Of a stretch of 64,000 bases of DNA, positions 31,010 through 40,709 are shown in pieces. Both the position numbers and the translations under genes were made by a program. Origin of the DNA: Ensifer adhaerens (GTDB taxonomy: Bacteria > Pseudomonadota > Alphaproteobacteria > Rhizobiales > Rhizobiaceae); contig NZ_CP015880.1 in the NCBI RefSeq assembly GCF_000697965.2, positions 4,007,186 through 4,071,185 of the forward strand, read 5' to 3'. Each line of letters opens with the position of its first letter. Position 1 is the first letter of the stretch. Below the pieces are notes generated by a model, which was given only the letters and a program-made list of their open reading frames with translations, ran no database searches and had not been told where the DNA came from.

Positions 31010-32593
31010 ATGGCTGAAACTCTCGCCGAGGCGGTCTCCCGCCGCCGCACATTTGCGATTATCGCCCACCCGGACGCCGGTAAGACCACGCTCACGGAAA
31101 AGTTGCTGCTGTTCGGCGGTGCCATCCAGCTCGCCGGTGAGGTCAAGGCCAAGAAGGACCGCATCCAGACCCGTTCGGACTGGATGAAGATCGAGCGCGA
31201 GCGCGGCATCTCGGTCGTCACCTCGGTGATGACCTTCGAGTATGGCGGCAACGTCTTCAACATTCTCGATACGCCCGGTCACGAAGACTTCGCCGATGAC
31301 ACCTATCGCACGCTGACGGCGGTGGATGCGGCCGTCATGGTCATCGACGCCGCCAAGGGTATCGAACCGCGCACTCTAAAGCTCTTCGAAGTCTGCCGCA
31401 TGCGCGACATCCCGATCATCACCTTCGTCAACAAGATGGACCGCGAAAGCCGCGATCCCTTCGAGATCCTGGATGAGGTCGAGGAGAAGCTGGCGCTCGA
31501 CTGCGCGCCGGTGACCTGGCCGATCGGCCGCTCGAAGACTTTCTGCGGGTCCTACAACCTCGCCGACAACACCGTGCGCGGTTCGGACACGCAGGAAATC
31601 CCGACCAAGGTCAACGGCCCGGAAATGGCCTCCCATCGCCTGCCGGAAAACGAGCGCGACGCCTTTACCGAAGAGCTGATGCTGGCGATCGAGGCCTGCA
31701 AGCCCTTCGACAAGAAGGCCTTCCTCGAAGGCCATCTGACCCCGGTCTTTTTCGGCTCGGCGCTGCGCAACTTCGGTGTGCGCGATCTCATCAATGCGCT
31801 TGGCGACATCGCCCCGCCACCGCGCGACCAGGTAGCGGATATCCGCACGGTGCATGCGACCGACGACAAGATGACGGCCTTCGTCTTCAAGATCCAGGCC
31901 AACATGGACCCGAACCATCGCGACCGCATCGCCTTTGCGCGCGTCTGCTCCGGCAAGCTCGAGCGCGGCATGAAGGCGCGCCTGTCGCGCACCGGCAAGC
32001 AGCTTGGCCTCAGCGCCCCGCAGTTCTTCTTCGCCTCGCAGCGCCAACTCGCCGACACGGCTTACGCCGGCGACGTCGTCGGCATCCCGAACCACGGCAC
32101 GCTCCGTATCGGCGACACGCTGACGGAGGGCGAGCCGCTGGTGTTCCAGGGCGTGCCGAACTTCTCGCCGGAAATCCTGCGCCGCGTGCGGCTCGAGGAT
32201 GCGATGAAGGCGAAGAAGCTGAAAGAGGCGTTGCAGCAGATGGCGGAAGAAGGCGTCGTGCAGCTCTTCTCGCCGGAAGACGGTTCGCCGGCGATCGTCG
32301 GCGTCGTCGGTGCGCTGCAGCTCGACGTGTTGAAGGAGCGCCTCAGTGCCGAATACGGCCTGCCGGTTTCGTTCGAAATGTCGCGCTTCTCTGTCTGCCG
32401 CTGGATTTCGTCCGACCAGCCGGCCGAACTCGACAAGTTCGTCACGGCCCGTCGTGGCGACATCGCCCGCGATCTCGATGGCGACCCGGTGTTCCTGGCG
32501 CAGGACAGCTTCTCGCTGCGCTACGAAGCCGAGCGCTATCCGGCGATCAAGATGGTCGCGATCAAGGAATATCACGTCGCCAAGGCGGCCTGA
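31010..32593 (+). CDS. prfC: Peptide chain release factor 3
   Basis: 527-aa translational GTPase that recycles RF1/RF2 after termination. G1 AHPDAGKTTLTEKLL, G2 region RGISVVTSVM, G3 DTPGHEDFADDTYRTL, G4 NKMDRES. The RF3-specific C-terminal region with VVGALQLDVLKERLSAEYG separates it from EF-G. Standard length. Confidence 0.95.
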   Translation: MAETLAEAVSRRRTFAIIAHPDAGKTTLTEKLLLFGGAIQLAGEVKAKKDRIQTRSDWMKIERERGISVVTSVMTFEYGGNVFNILDTPGHEDFADDTYRTLTAVDAAVMVIDAAKGIEPRTLKLFEVCRMRDIPIITFVNKMDRESRDPFEILDEVEEKLALDCAPVTWPIGRSKTFCGSYNLADNTVRGSDTQEIPTKVNGPEMASHRLPENERDAFTEELMLAIEACKPFDKKAFLEGHLTPVFFGSALRNFGVRDLINALGDIAPPPRDQVADIRTVHATDDKMTAFVFKIQANMDPNHRDRIAFARVCSGKLERGMKARLSRTGKQLGLSAPQFFFASQRQLADTAYAGDVVGIPNHGTLRIGDTLTEGEPLVFQGVPNFSPEILRRVRLEDAMKAKKLKEALQQMAEEGVVQLFSPEDGSPAIVGVVGALQLDVLKERLSAEYGLPVSFEMSRFSVCRWISSDQPAELDKFVTARRGDIARDLDGDPVFLAQDSFSLRYEAERYPAIKMVAIKEYHVAKAA

Positions 32594-32668
32594 TTGTCCT
32601 GTGTCCGGCCGGTGCCCAGGCATCGGCCGGTCTCGCGGCGCTCAAACGCCGTTTTCTGAACGAAATCC

Positions 32669-33367
32669 CTAAACCGAAAAATCGAAACGCGGCGACGAAC
32701 GATCGAGCATGGCGATGCTCGGGCGGGCACCCCAGGTCTGTTCGATTGCCTGCGAAAGTGCTGTGAGCAGGCGTTCGGTGTCCTCGCATGCCGTCTTGTG
32801 CAGCGCTTCCGCCACGATCAGCGCATGCGTCGTCTGCGGCCGGGTGGCCGAAAGACCGCTCTGCCGGTTGGTCCAGCGCCGGGCATGCGCCCGCCCCTCG
32901 GCATCGGCGAAGATCACTTCGCCTGGTTCGGGGCTCTCCGTTTCTCCTGAGAACGTCAGATAGCGTTCGCTGCCGGCCGCCCGGCGGACGTGCAGAAAAC
33001 CGCTGACGTGGGAGAGGTCGAAGACGGCGATCGGAATGGCGAAGGCGAGCGAAGCGGCGTTGCAAAGATCGATCAGCGGATGGATCGACGGCAGGTCGCC
33101 TTCCTTGCGGAAGCGGCGAAGCAAGGCTTCGGCTGCCGAGCGGTATTGTGTCGGCTTCAATCCCATCTTGGCAAAGGTCCGGCGCCACGCCTGGATCTCG
33201 GGCAGGTCGCTTTCCGAACCCGCGCCGAGACGATCATTTGCGCTCGCCTGGAACTGGCGAACATGGTCCTCGACCGAGACGCCGCCATTTATGCCATCGA
33301 TGAAAAGCGCGCCGGCGCTCAGCTCCGGGAAATCGCGCCAGATGTCGTCTGCGTGCTGGAAGTGCAT
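32669..33367 (-). CDS. B3/B4 (phenylalanyl-tRNA synthetase beta-like) domain protein
   Basis: 232 aa from ATG 33367, preceded by CGAGGAC at 5-6 bp; ATG 33394 would add nine residues. The B3/B4 fold is recognised from WRRTFAKMGLKPTQYRSAAEALLRR, LPSIHPLIDLCNAASLAFAIPI and RRWTNRQSGLSATRPQTTHALIV. Stand-alone proteins of this type are thought to act on mischarged tRNA or related ligands, but the role is not firmly known. It lies just after an EamA exporter on the same strand. Confidence 0.82.
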   Translation of the reverse strand: MHFQHADDIWRDFPELSAGALFIDGINGGVSVEDHVRQFQASANDRLGAGSESDLPEIQAWRRTFAKMGLKPTQYRSAAEALLRRFRKEGDLPSIHPLIDLCNAASLAFAIPIAVFDLSHVSGFLHVRRAAGSERYLTFSGETESPEPGEVIFADAEGRAHARRWTNRQSGLSATRPQTTHALIVAEALHKTACEDTERLLTALSQAIEQTWGARPSIAMLDRSSPRFDFSV

Positions 33368-33400
33368 GGAAGTCCTCGAATTGGATGCGTTCATTCTGGT

Positions 33401-34318
33401 TCAAACCTCCGCGACCGGAAAGGCGCGTGCCGTCCTTCGGCCGGCGAGGATCTGGGGTAGGGTCAGGCCGAGGACGGCGGCGAGCACGCAGCCGATCCCA
33501 AGCAATTGAGGGGCGCCGACCGGCTCGTCGAGCAGGAGAAAGGCGAAGGCGACGGCTGAAACGGGCGCCAGCGCCGTGAAGACGGAGGCCTCGGTGCCGC
33601 TTACTTTGGCCGATCCCGCATACCAGAGCAGGAAGCCGGCAACGGTCGGGATGAGGGCGTAGTAGAGAACCGCAACGATTGCGCCCCTGTCGATCTCGGC
33701 CGTCGCATGCGTCTCGAAGAGCGCAGGGATGATGGCGACCGCGAAGCCGAGGCCGGCCATCAGCGTCGAAAGAGCCAGCGGCGAGATCTCCGTCTTCACG
33801 CGCTTGTTGAGAAGGATGAACAGGCCTTCGCATATGACGGCGCCAAAGATGAGGGCGATGCCGAGCGGCGAATGGGTGCCGCCTTCGCCGGGCTTGAAGA
33901 CGATGGTCAGCACGCCGGCTGCGGCAAGTGCGATCGCCGCAAGCACTTTGCGGTCCGGGCGCTCGCCGAGAAGAAGGATGGCGATGGCGGCGGAAACCAC
34001 CGGCAGCGTACCGATCACCACGCCGGCATCGGTTGCCGAGGTCAGGCTGAGGCCGGCGATCAAAAGCGTCGTATAGCCGACGCTGCCAGCGCCGGCTTGG
34101 GCGATGAGGAGAAGCCAGTCGCGGCCCTTAAGTTTCGGCCATGACGTCCTGGTGAGCCACATCAACAGCAGGAAGAGCGGGAAGGCGACGGCGAAGCGCA
34201 GCGCGGTGGCCGTGAACGGTGGCAGGCCCGTCGCGATGATCTTGCTGGCGATCACCGTACTACCGACGAGGATCATCGCCAGCGACAGATAGAGATAGCC
34301 TTGAAATTTTCCCAACAT
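33401..34318 (-). CDS. DMT-superfamily (EamA) transporter
   Basis: 305 aa from ATG 34318 with GGAGAACGG upstream. Two EamA repeats, ten membrane segments; conserved places are TGLPPFTATALRFAVAFPLFLL and EASVFTALAPVSAVAFAFLLLDEPV. Inner-membrane exporter, substrate unknown. It is followed by the B3/B4 gene and preceded by an AraC regulator on the same strand, which may control it. Confidence 0.87.
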   Translation of the reverse strand: MLGKFQGYLYLSLAMILVGSTVIASKIIATGLPPFTATALRFAVAFPLFLLLMWLTRTSWPKLKGRDWLLLIAQAGAGSVGYTTLLIAGLSLTSATDAGVVIGTLPVVSAAIAILLLGERPDRKVLAAIALAAAGVLTIVFKPGEGGTHSPLGIALIFGAVICEGLFILLNKRVKTEISPLALSTLMAGLGFAVAIIPALFETHATAEIDRGAIVAVLYYALIPTVAGFLLWYAGSAKVSGTEASVFTALAPVSAVAFAFLLLDEPVGAPQLLGIGCVLAAVLGLTLPQILAGRRTARAFPVAEV

Positions 34319-34412
34319 GTCCGTTCTCCGTTGCTCCGCCGCGCTTGTCGCTGCGCAGCCGGTGCAGCAATGCTCCGGGGGAGGGCTCGGGTCTTGAACG
34401 GAATTGCGGGCG

Positions 34413-35219
34413 TTACTTTTTGGCCTCGGCATAGATGCCCGGCGAGAGGCCATATTTGCTGACGAAGACGCGGGTCATGTGGCTCTGGTCGGCGAAGCCG
34501 GCCGCGAACGCGGCCTCCGCCAGCGGCACGCCACCGCCGATCAGGCGGCGGGCGAGATCGATGCGGCGCTGGACGATATAGGCATGCGGCGTCAGGCCGA
34601 CGGCGCTTGCGAAATTGCGCACCAGTTGAAAGCGGCTGAGCCCGGCTTCGGCGGCGAGATCGGCGAGCGTGATCGCGGCCGTCGGATCGTCGTCGATCAT
34701 CGTCTTGGCCGCCGTGACTGTTGCCGGCCGTTCACGCTGGTGTCGCCTGCCGGTGGCAAGAACGCCTGCAAGCAGCAGCAGGAGCTGCTCCTCGTGCCGG
34801 ATGGCGTCGCCCATGGCCGTCGGATCAGTGATGGCCGCAAACAGTGCCCGAAAGTGATCTGCGACCTCCCGGTCGTGGAAGGCGGGGGCAGTGAACTCGC
34901 CGGAATGCGCGCGGCCCTGGCTGATATCCTCGGCGGCAGTCGCGATGACCGAGGGATCGAAGTAGAGCATGCGCCAGGCGCGGCCGGCATCACCGATCGG
35001 CGTTCCGTCATGCACCTCGCCGGGGTTGACGGTGATCATGTCGCCGGCGCCGGCTTCGACCATGCCGCGGCCGCTGAGCGACTTCTGCGCGCCCTGATAG
35101 ATGAGACCGATGCCGAACTGATCGTGCGTGTGGCGGGCGAAGGACTGGCGCGTTTCGGCCTCGACAGCGTCTATGCCCGCGGCGGCACTGCGCAGCATAC
35201 TGATCTTGCCCTTCGCCAT
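34413..35219 (-). CDS. AraC-family transcriptional regulator
   Basis: 268 aa from ATG 35219 (MAKGKISMLRSAAAG). An N-terminal cupin-type sensor domain (FARHTHDQFGIGLIYQG, MITVNPGEVHDGTP) is followed by the double HTH of AraC: ITLADLAAEAGLSRFQLVRNFASAVGL and PLAEAAFAAGFADQSHMTRVFVSKYG. It is probably a local regulator of the adjacent EamA exporter. The exact start is uncertain because the frame is open to 35285. Confidence 0.88.
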   Translation of the reverse strand: MAKGKISMLRSAAAGIDAVEAETRQSFARHTHDQFGIGLIYQGAQKSLSGRGMVEAGAGDMITVNPGEVHDGTPIGDAGRAWRMLYFDPSVIATAAEDISQGRAHSGEFTAPAFHDREVADHFRALFAAITDPTAMGDAIRHEEQLLLLLAGVLATGRRHQRERPATVTAAKTMIDDDPTAAITLADLAAEAGLSRFQLVRNFASAVGLTPHAYIVQRRIDLARRLIGGGVPLAEAAFAAGFADQSHMTRVFVSKYGLSPGIYAEAKK

Positions 35220-35410
35220 CCCGCGCGCCTGCTCCGTTCTCCAGCTTTGTCTTGTACACCGCGGCGCCGCATCCGGCCATCGCAATGACGCCTCATGACG
35301 CCTCCTGCTCCGGCTGACATCGGTGGGTCGCAGAAACTTTCATCTTTCCGGCGTTGCAATCACCGGCCGCATCCTTACGTTGCGGTGCCGGGCGGCTGAG
35401 ACAATAGGAG

Positions 35411-36115
35411 ATGGTCGAAATGCTGGATCTTCGTGTTCACTTTCTCGAAGCGGACGGGTCTCTGGCGCCGTGGCACGAACGAATACGGGAGGCCGTGCGG
35501 GAAACCGCCGAGCGTGTCGGCGCGGCGGTTTCTGCCTCGGACAGCGCCGCCCCCATCGATGTCCTCGTCGAGTATCGTGCGGGCGAGACGATCCCTGAAC
35601 TCGGTGTTGCGGGCGCCTGCTACCGCAGGGCGCTGGTCTTCTTCACGGTCGATCCCGGCAACGAGAATTTCGAGGCGAGCCTTAGTGCGGGAGAAGTGCG
35701 CAAATTGCTGACGCACGAACTGCATCATTCCTTTCGCCACGCGACCTGCGGCTATGGTTCCAAGCTCGGCGAAGCGCTGGTCAGCGAGGGGCTGGCCGAT
35801 GCTTTCGATGCCGAGATCAACGGCGGCGACGGCCATGTGTGGAATCATGCGCTCAACGCCGCGGATTGGGAAAGCTTGTTGGAGCGCGCCGAACGAGAGC
35901 TTTGGACCGAGACCTATGATCACGCAGGCTGGTTCTTTGGCACCGATCGATCTCTGCCGCGCTGGGCCGGCTACACGATCGGCTATCATCTGGTGAAGAC
36001 TTATCTTGCTGTCAATCCGCAGGCGCGCCCATCGCAGATGACGGCGACGCCGGCATCGGCCGTGATCGGCGAAGCATGGGCGCCGTTCAAGGATCGTCTG
36101 CTCGTCGCCGCATGA
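35411..36115 (+). CDS. Predicted zinc metallopeptidase (DUF2268-like)
   Basis: 234 aa, cytoplasmic, no signal peptide. The gluzincin motif is LTHELHHSFRH (about residue 97-107), with a downstream SEGLADAFD that supplies the third metal ligand Glu; this arrangement is that of DUF2268 putative Zn-dependent proteases. A single short gene with no operon partner. Substrate unknown. GGAGATGG precedes the start; an ATG three codons in (MLDLRVHF) is an alternative. Confidence 0.8.
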   Translation: MVEMLDLRVHFLEADGSLAPWHERIREAVRETAERVGAAVSASDSAAPIDVLVEYRAGETIPELGVAGACYRRALVFFTVDPGNENFEASLSAGEVRKLLTHELHHSFRHATCGYGSKLGEALVSEGLADAFDAEINGGDGHVWNHALNAADWESLLERAERELWTETYDHAGWFFGTDRSLPRWAGYTIGYHLVKTYLAVNPQARPSQMTATPASAVIGEAWAPFKDRLLVAA

Positions 36116-36133
36116 TGGTTCAGGCCGAGATGG

Positions 36134-36553
36134 CTAAGCGTGAGACGCCTCGTCGCGATCGCGGCCCGGCAGCTTCCTGACGTCGCCGATCCAGGGCAAC
36201 GCCGAGGAACACCAGATCTGTGACCGCGGTCTGAGCTGCCGGCGCTGGTTGATCGTTCCCACCCGGATGCCAACCTCCAGCGCGTCCTCGTCGGTGCCGG
36301 TCGTGTAGATCGGCGAGCCGCAGTTCGGGCAGAAGAACTGCAGCCGCTGCCGCCCGTTTGCGCCGATCTTCACATAGAGCTTCGGTTCGCCGCCGGTCAG
36401 CCGAAAGTTCTCCCGTTCCGTGCCCGCGGTGACGCGGTAGGCCGATCCCGTCAGTTGCTGGCAATCGGTGCAATGGCAGATCCCGACATCGGCCGGGTCG
36501 ATCTCCGCCTCGTAGGTGACGAAGCCGCAGTGGCATTGCCCGTCGATATGCAT
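36134..36553 (-). CDS. GFA (glutathione-dependent formaldehyde-activating-like / CENP-V) protein
   Basis: 139 aa from ATG 36553 after AGGGAGGGC. Zinc-binding cysteines are in the canonical order: GQCHCGFV, ICHCTDCQQLTGS, FFCPNCGSPIYT. These small zinc proteins are related to Gfa, but most members have no proven formaldehyde activity, so the exact role is open. Convergent with the metallopeptidase-like gene. Confidence 0.88.
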   Translation of the reverse strand: MHIDGQCHCGFVTYEAEIDPADVGICHCTDCQQLTGSAYRVTAGTERENFRLTGGEPKLYVKIGANGRQRLQFFCPNCGSPIYTTGTDEDALEVGIRVGTINQRRQLRPRSQIWCSSALPWIGDVRKLPGRDRDEASHA

Positions 36554-36722
36554 GGAGCCCTCCCTGAAAGCGGGAAAGCTAGGGCGGTCCGGGCGAAAGG
36601 CTATGCCGCTCTCATCCGCCCGAAGCCTCATTGGGCGATCGGGCTCAAGGATCGCAGCGTCTCGCCCCGCCGTTCGGCATGGACGGAGAGCGGTGGAGCG
36701 CCACCGTTTGGTTCGCCGCCGC

Positions 36723-37523
36723 TTACACGCCGGTAAACAGCCACTCGTGTTCGCGGGCGTTGTGGAACTTCCAGATGCGCTTCGGTCCGGCCATGACGTT
36801 GAGATAATAGACGTCGTAGCCGTGCACGGCAGCGACCGGATGATAGCCCCTCGGCACCAGCGTCACGTCGCCGTCCTCGACTGCCATGGTCTCGTCGAGC
36901 GAGCGATCGTCGGTATAGACGCGTTGCATCGCAAAGCCCTGGGGCGGGTTCAGCCGGTGGTAATAGGTCTCTTCCAGATAGCTCTCGGCCGGCAGGTCGT
37001 CCTGGTCGTGCTTGTGCGGGGGGTAGGAGGAAGTATGGCCACCGGGCGTGATCACCTCGACGACGAGCAGCGACTGCGCCGAGCCGTCATCTTCCGGCAT
37101 GATGTTGGTGACGTAGCGGGTGTTGGTACCCTTGCCGCGGGTCATCTGCGGATGGGTGCCCGGTGCGATCACCTTCGCCTTGAAGCCGTCGCCGCCCGGG
37201 GCCGAGCAGATGGCAAGGTCGAGGTCGGAGGTGGCCGTTGCTTGCCAGCGGCTGCCCTTCGGCACGTAGACGGCATAGGGCTGGCCCTCGAAGGGGGTCA
37301 TGCGCTCGCCGAGCTCGCCGAGGCTTTCGCCGTCGACGGCGACCTTCGCCTTGCCGGACACGAGCACCAGGCAGGTTTCCTTGTCGCCGGTCTCGCCCTC
37401 GGTCGTCTCGCCCGCTTTCAGCCGTTCCAGCGCGAAGCCGACATAGGTCCAGCCGGCGCTCTCCGGCGTCACGTTTTGCATGAGGCCCGATTTGGCCTTC
37501 GGTTTGACGAGCAGCTTGGACAT
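36723..37523 (-). CDS. iolB: 5-deoxy-glucuronate isomerase
   Basis: 266 aa from ATG 37523 (GGGAGAT upstream). Cupin enzyme converting 5-deoxy-D-glucuronate to 2-deoxy-5-keto-D-gluconate in myo-inositol breakdown. Conserved pieces are YPPHKHDQDDLPAESYLEETYYHR with the metal-binding His and Glu, and LVPRGYHPV. It lies 261 bp after iolE with palindromic repeats between them. Confidence 0.94.
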   Translation of the reverse strand: MSKLLVKPKAKSGLMQNVTPESAGWTYVGFALERLKAGETTEGETGDKETCLVLVSGKAKVAVDGESLGELGERMTPFEGQPYAVYVPKGSRWQATATSDLDLAICSAPGGDGFKAKVIAPGTHPQMTRGKGTNTRYVTNIMPEDDGSAQSLLVVEVITPGGHTSSYPPHKHDQDDLPAESYLEETYYHRLNPPQGFAMQRVYTDDRSLDETMAVEDGDVTLVPRGYHPVAAVHGYDVYYLNVMAGPKRIWKFHNAREHEWLFTGV

Positions 37524-37585
37524 GTCGATCTCCCTGATACTTTTTCTGGAGCCGCGCCGAATGGTTGGCCTGCCCCTCACCCTAG

Positions 37586-37611
37586 CCCTCTCCCCGCTTA
37601 CGGGGAGAGGG
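37586..37611. repeat. Palindromic rhizobial intergenic repeat between iolE and iolB
   Basis: CCCTCTCCCCG (37586-37596), loop CTTA, CGGGGAGAGGG (37601-37611), an 11-bp perfect stem. Related GC-rich motifs (CCCCGCCGGCGGGG, CCGGATGAGGG) follow to about 37760, so the whole 37565-37765 stretch is a mosaic of such repeats (RIME-like). Confidence 0.75.
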
Positions 37612-37784
37612 GATTTTCGGAGTTTGCGTCGCGCTCCCCACCTCTACGTCGCGAGGGACCGGAGGGCGCGGCCTATCCCTTCACCCCGCCGGCGGGGAGA
37701 AGGTGGCGGCAGCCGGATGAGGGCCTCCCTCACCGTGCGGATGAGGGGCACGCCCCGCGAAGTCCGGCGACCGAAAGTGACGGC

Positions 37785-38684
37785 TTACTTGTCGAGCCCG
37801 GCTTCCTTTGCGAAGGCCTTCAGCGACTTCAACCCAAGTGACTGGTATTCGAAAGGGTTGCGCACGGCCGAATCCTGTTCCGCCTCGATCACCAGCCAGC
37901 CGGAATAATCGTGCTCGGCGGCGATCTTCAGTACGGGCAGGAAGTCGACGCCGCCTTCGCTGTCGCCGGGAACCGTGAAGACGCCACGGCGCACGCCTTC
38001 GAGGAAGGAGAGGCCTTCGCCCTCGACGACCTTGCGGACAGCGGGACGCACGTTCTTGCAATGGATGTGGCGCACGCGGTGCATGTATTTCTTCGCGACC
38101 TCGGCCGGATCGGAACCGCCGAACCAGGCGTGGCCGGTGTCGAGCAGCAACTTGGTCGCCGGGCCGGTGTTCTGCATCAGGAGATCGATTTCCTCACCGG
38201 TCTGGACGATCGTGCCCATGTGGTGATGGTAGACGAGGTCGATGCCCTGGTCGGCACAATATTGCGCGATCGCTTCGAGGTCGGCGCCGAACTTCTTCCA
38301 CTGGTCGGCCGGCAGCACCGGCTTGTCGTTGGCGACCGACTTTCCGTCGTCGCCATGGATGGCGTTCGAGGTTTCGCAGACGATTGCCACCTTGCAGCCA
38401 TTGTGCTTCAGGAGATCGAGATGCGGCTGGATCGCCTTCTTCTCGGCCTCGACGTCGTGGGTGAGCAGGTTGGTCGAGTGCCAGCCGGAGACGAAGACGA
38501 GATCGTAGGAGCCGAGCTTCTGCTTCAGTGCTTCCGGATCGGACGGCATCTTGTGGCCCTTCTCGATGCCGTCGAAGCCGATCTTCTGGCAATCGGACAG
38601 GCAGTCCTCGAGCGTCAAATGCGCGCCGATCGAATGATCGTCGTCGTTGCTCCAGGCGATCGGGTTAGTTCCGTAGCGGATCAT
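37785..38684 (-). CDS. iolE: myo-Inosose-2 dehydratase
   Basis: 299 aa from ATG 38684 ([16 protein letters not shown]). TIM-barrel enzyme dehydrating 2-keto-myo-inositol to 3D-trihydroxycyclohexane-1,2-dione. Typical residues: [43 protein letters not shown]. It is second in the iolD-iolE-iolB order on the minus strand, with a hairpin between iolD and iolE. Confidence 0.94.
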   Translation of the reverse strand: MIRYGTNPIAWSNDDDHSIGAHLTLEDCLSDCQKIGFDGIEKGHKMPSDPEALKQKLGSYDLVFVSGWHSTNLLTHDVEAEKKAIQPHLDLLKHNGCKVAIVCETSNAIHGDDGKSVANDKPVLPADQWKKFGADLEAIAQYCADQGIDLVYHHHMGTIVQTGEEIDLLMQNTGPATKLLLDTGHAWFGGSDPAEVAKKYMHRVRHIHCKNVRPAVRKVVEGEGLSFLEGVRRGVFTVPGDSEGGVDFLPVLKIAAEHDYSGWLVIEAEQDSAVRNPFEYQSLGLKSLKAFAKEAGLDK

Positions 38685-38741
38685 GTCTTTCACTTTCTGA
38701 TGCCATCCGCGGAAGGCGGATGTTTTGTGAGCATAAACGGG

Positions 38742-38769
38742 AAAAGCGCCCGCGCGAAAACGCGGGCGC
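38742..38769 (-). terminator. Hairpin with T-run after iolD
   Basis: On the minus strand GCGCCCGCG (38769-38761), a 6-nt loop and CGCGGGCGC (38754-38746) are followed by TTTTCCC. It looks like a rho-independent terminator placed between iolD and iolE, possibly partial, since iolE-iolB follow on the same strand 100 bp later. Confidence 0.65.
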
Positions 38770-38782
38770 CGAAAGGGCAATC

Positions 38783-40636
38783 TTAGCCGAAGCGCTGTGC
38801 GGCGAGCGCCTTCTCATAACCCTCGCGCGCCGCGTTGACCTGGGCGCGGCCCGAGACCTCGGGCACTGCGACATCCCACCAGTGGCCGCCGGCCTCGGTC
38901 GTGATCAGCGGATCGGTGTCGATGACGATCACGGTCGTGCGCGTCTCGCTCGCGGTCTCCTTGAGCGCTGCTTCGAGCTCGGAGATCGAGCCGACCTTGC
39001 GGGTGACGGCGCCCATCGCGCCGGCATGCGCCGCGAAGTCGATCTGCGGCAGTTCGACGTGATGGGTGTCCTTCAAGAGATTGTTGAAGTTGGCGCCACC
39101 GGTGCCCATCTGCAGTCGGTTGATGCAGCCGTAGCCGGCATTGTCGAGCAGCACGATCGTGAACTTGGCGCCAAGCATGATCGAAGAGGCGATCTCCGAA
39201 TTCAGCATCATGTAGCTGCCGTCACCGACCATGACGATCACGTCGCTCTCGGGCTTGGCGAGCTTGACGCCGAGACCGCCGGCAACTTCGTAACCCATGG
39301 TCGAGAAGCCGTATTCCATGTGGTAGCCGCCGGGCTCTTCCGCCTGCCAGAGCTTGTGCAACTCACCGGGTAGACCGCCGGCGGCGCAGACGAGCGTCGT
39401 GTTCTTGCCGCCGCGGGCGCGCTGCACGGCGCCGATCACCTGGGCGTCGGAGGGAAGGGCCGCATTGGTCGTGGCCGTCGCCTTGTCGGCCGCCGCCAGC
39501 CATTCCGCCTTGCCGGCCTTGGCCTTCGCGGTCCAGCTCGGATCGGCCTTGTGGCCGCCAAGACCGCCGGAGATGCGGTTGAGACCGGCGCGGGCGTCTG
39601 CGATCAGCGGCAGGCCGTTGTGTTTGCCGGCGTCGAAAGGCTGAACGTTGAGGCCGATGATCTTCAGGCCCTCGTTCTTGAAGAGCGCCCAGGAACCGGT
39701 CGTGAAGTCCTGCAGGCGCGAGCCGACGGCGAGAACCACGTCGGCATCCTCGGCAAGCGCGTTGGAGGCGGTGGTGCCGGTCACGCCGACCGAGCCCATG
39801 TTGAGCGAATGCGAATGCGGCAGCGCCGACTTGCCGGCCTGCGTCTCGACCACGGGAATGCCGTGGCGTTCGGCGAAATCGCCGAGCTCCTTGCTCGCTT
39901 CGGAATAGAGCACGCCGCCGCCGGCGATGATGATCGGCTTCTTTGCTTCCTTCACCGCCGCGATCGCCGTCGCCAGTTCGTCGAGATCCGGCTCGACGCG
40001 GCGCGGCACCCAGACCTTCTCGTCGAAGAAGTTTTCCGGATAGTCATAGGCTTCCGCCTGCACGTCCTGGCAGAGCGACAGCGTCACCGGGCCGCAATCG
40101 GCCGGATCCGTCAGCACCTGCATGGCGCGGCGCAGCGCCGGGATGATCTGTTCGGGCCGGCTGATGCGGTCGAAGTAGCGCGAGACCGGGCGGAAGCAGT
40201 CGTTCGCCGAGATCGTGCCGTCGCCGAAGCTTTCCACCTGCTGCAGCACCGGATCGGGGCGGCGGTTGGCGAACACATCGCCGGGCAGGAAGAGGACCGG
40301 CAGGCGGTTGACATGGGCGAGTGCTGCCGAGGTCACCATGTTGAGCGCGCCGGGGCCGATCGAGGTGGTGCAGGCCATGAAGCGGCGGCGGAAGCTCGCC
40401 TTGGCAAAGGCGATCGCCGCATTCGCCATGCCCTGTTCGTTCTGGGCGCGGTAGGTCGGCAGCGTGTCCTTGATCGCGTGCAGCGCTTCGCCGACGCCGG
40501 CGACGTTGCCATGGCCGAAGATGGCGAAGACGCCGCCGAAGATCGGCACCTTCTTGCCTTCGATGACGGTCATCTGGCGGGTCAGGAACCGCGCCACGGC
40601 CTGGGCCATAGTCAGGCGCACGGTCTTCTGGCTCAT
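38783..40636 (-). CDS. iolD: 3D-(3,5/4)-trihydroxycyclohexane-1,2-dione acylhydrolase
   Basis: 617 aa from ATG 40636 (AGGAGGAAACAG upstream). Thiamine-diphosphate enzyme opening the inositol-derived ring to 5-deoxy-glucuronate. An N-terminal Pyr domain ([24 protein letters not shown] [15 protein letters not shown]), the central domain and the PP domain with the ThDP/Mg motif [16 protein letters not shown] are present. Longer in-frame starts up to 40729 lack a ribosome-binding site. Confidence 0.95.
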   Translation of the reverse strand: MSQKTVRLTMAQAVARFLTRQMTVIEGKKVPIFGGVFAIFGHGNVAGVGEALHAIKDTLPTYRAQNEQGMANAAIAFAKASFRRRFMACTTSIGPGALNMVTSAALAHVNRLPVLFLPGDVFANRRPDPVLQQVESFGDGTISANDCFRPVSRYFDRISRPEQIIPALRRAMQVLTDPADCGPVTLSLCQDVQAEAYDYPENFFDEKVWVPRRVEPDLDELATAIAAVKEAKKPIIIAGGGVLYSEASKELGDFAERHGIPVVETQAGKSALPHSHSLNMGSVGVTGTTASNALAEDADVVLAVGSRLQDFTTGSWALFKNEGLKIIGLNVQPFDAGKHNGLPLIADARAGLNRISGGLGGHKADPSWTAKAKAGKAEWLAAADKATATTNAALPSDAQVIGAVQRARGGKNTTLVCAAGGLPGELHKLWQAEEPGGYHMEYGFSTMGYEVAGGLGVKLAKPESDVIVMVGDGSYMMLNSEIASSIMLGAKFTIVLLDNAGYGCINRLQMGTGGANFNNLLKDTHHVELPQIDFAAHAGAMGAVTRKVGSISELEAALKETASETRTTVIVIDTDPLITTEAGGHWWDVAVPEVSGRAQVNAAREGYEKALAAQRFG

Positions 40637-40709
40637 AATCTGTTTCCTCCTCGTGGCGGAATCGTCCCGTTCCGCCCTGTCCGGCATTATCGACTGATAT
40701 CTGTCGATC

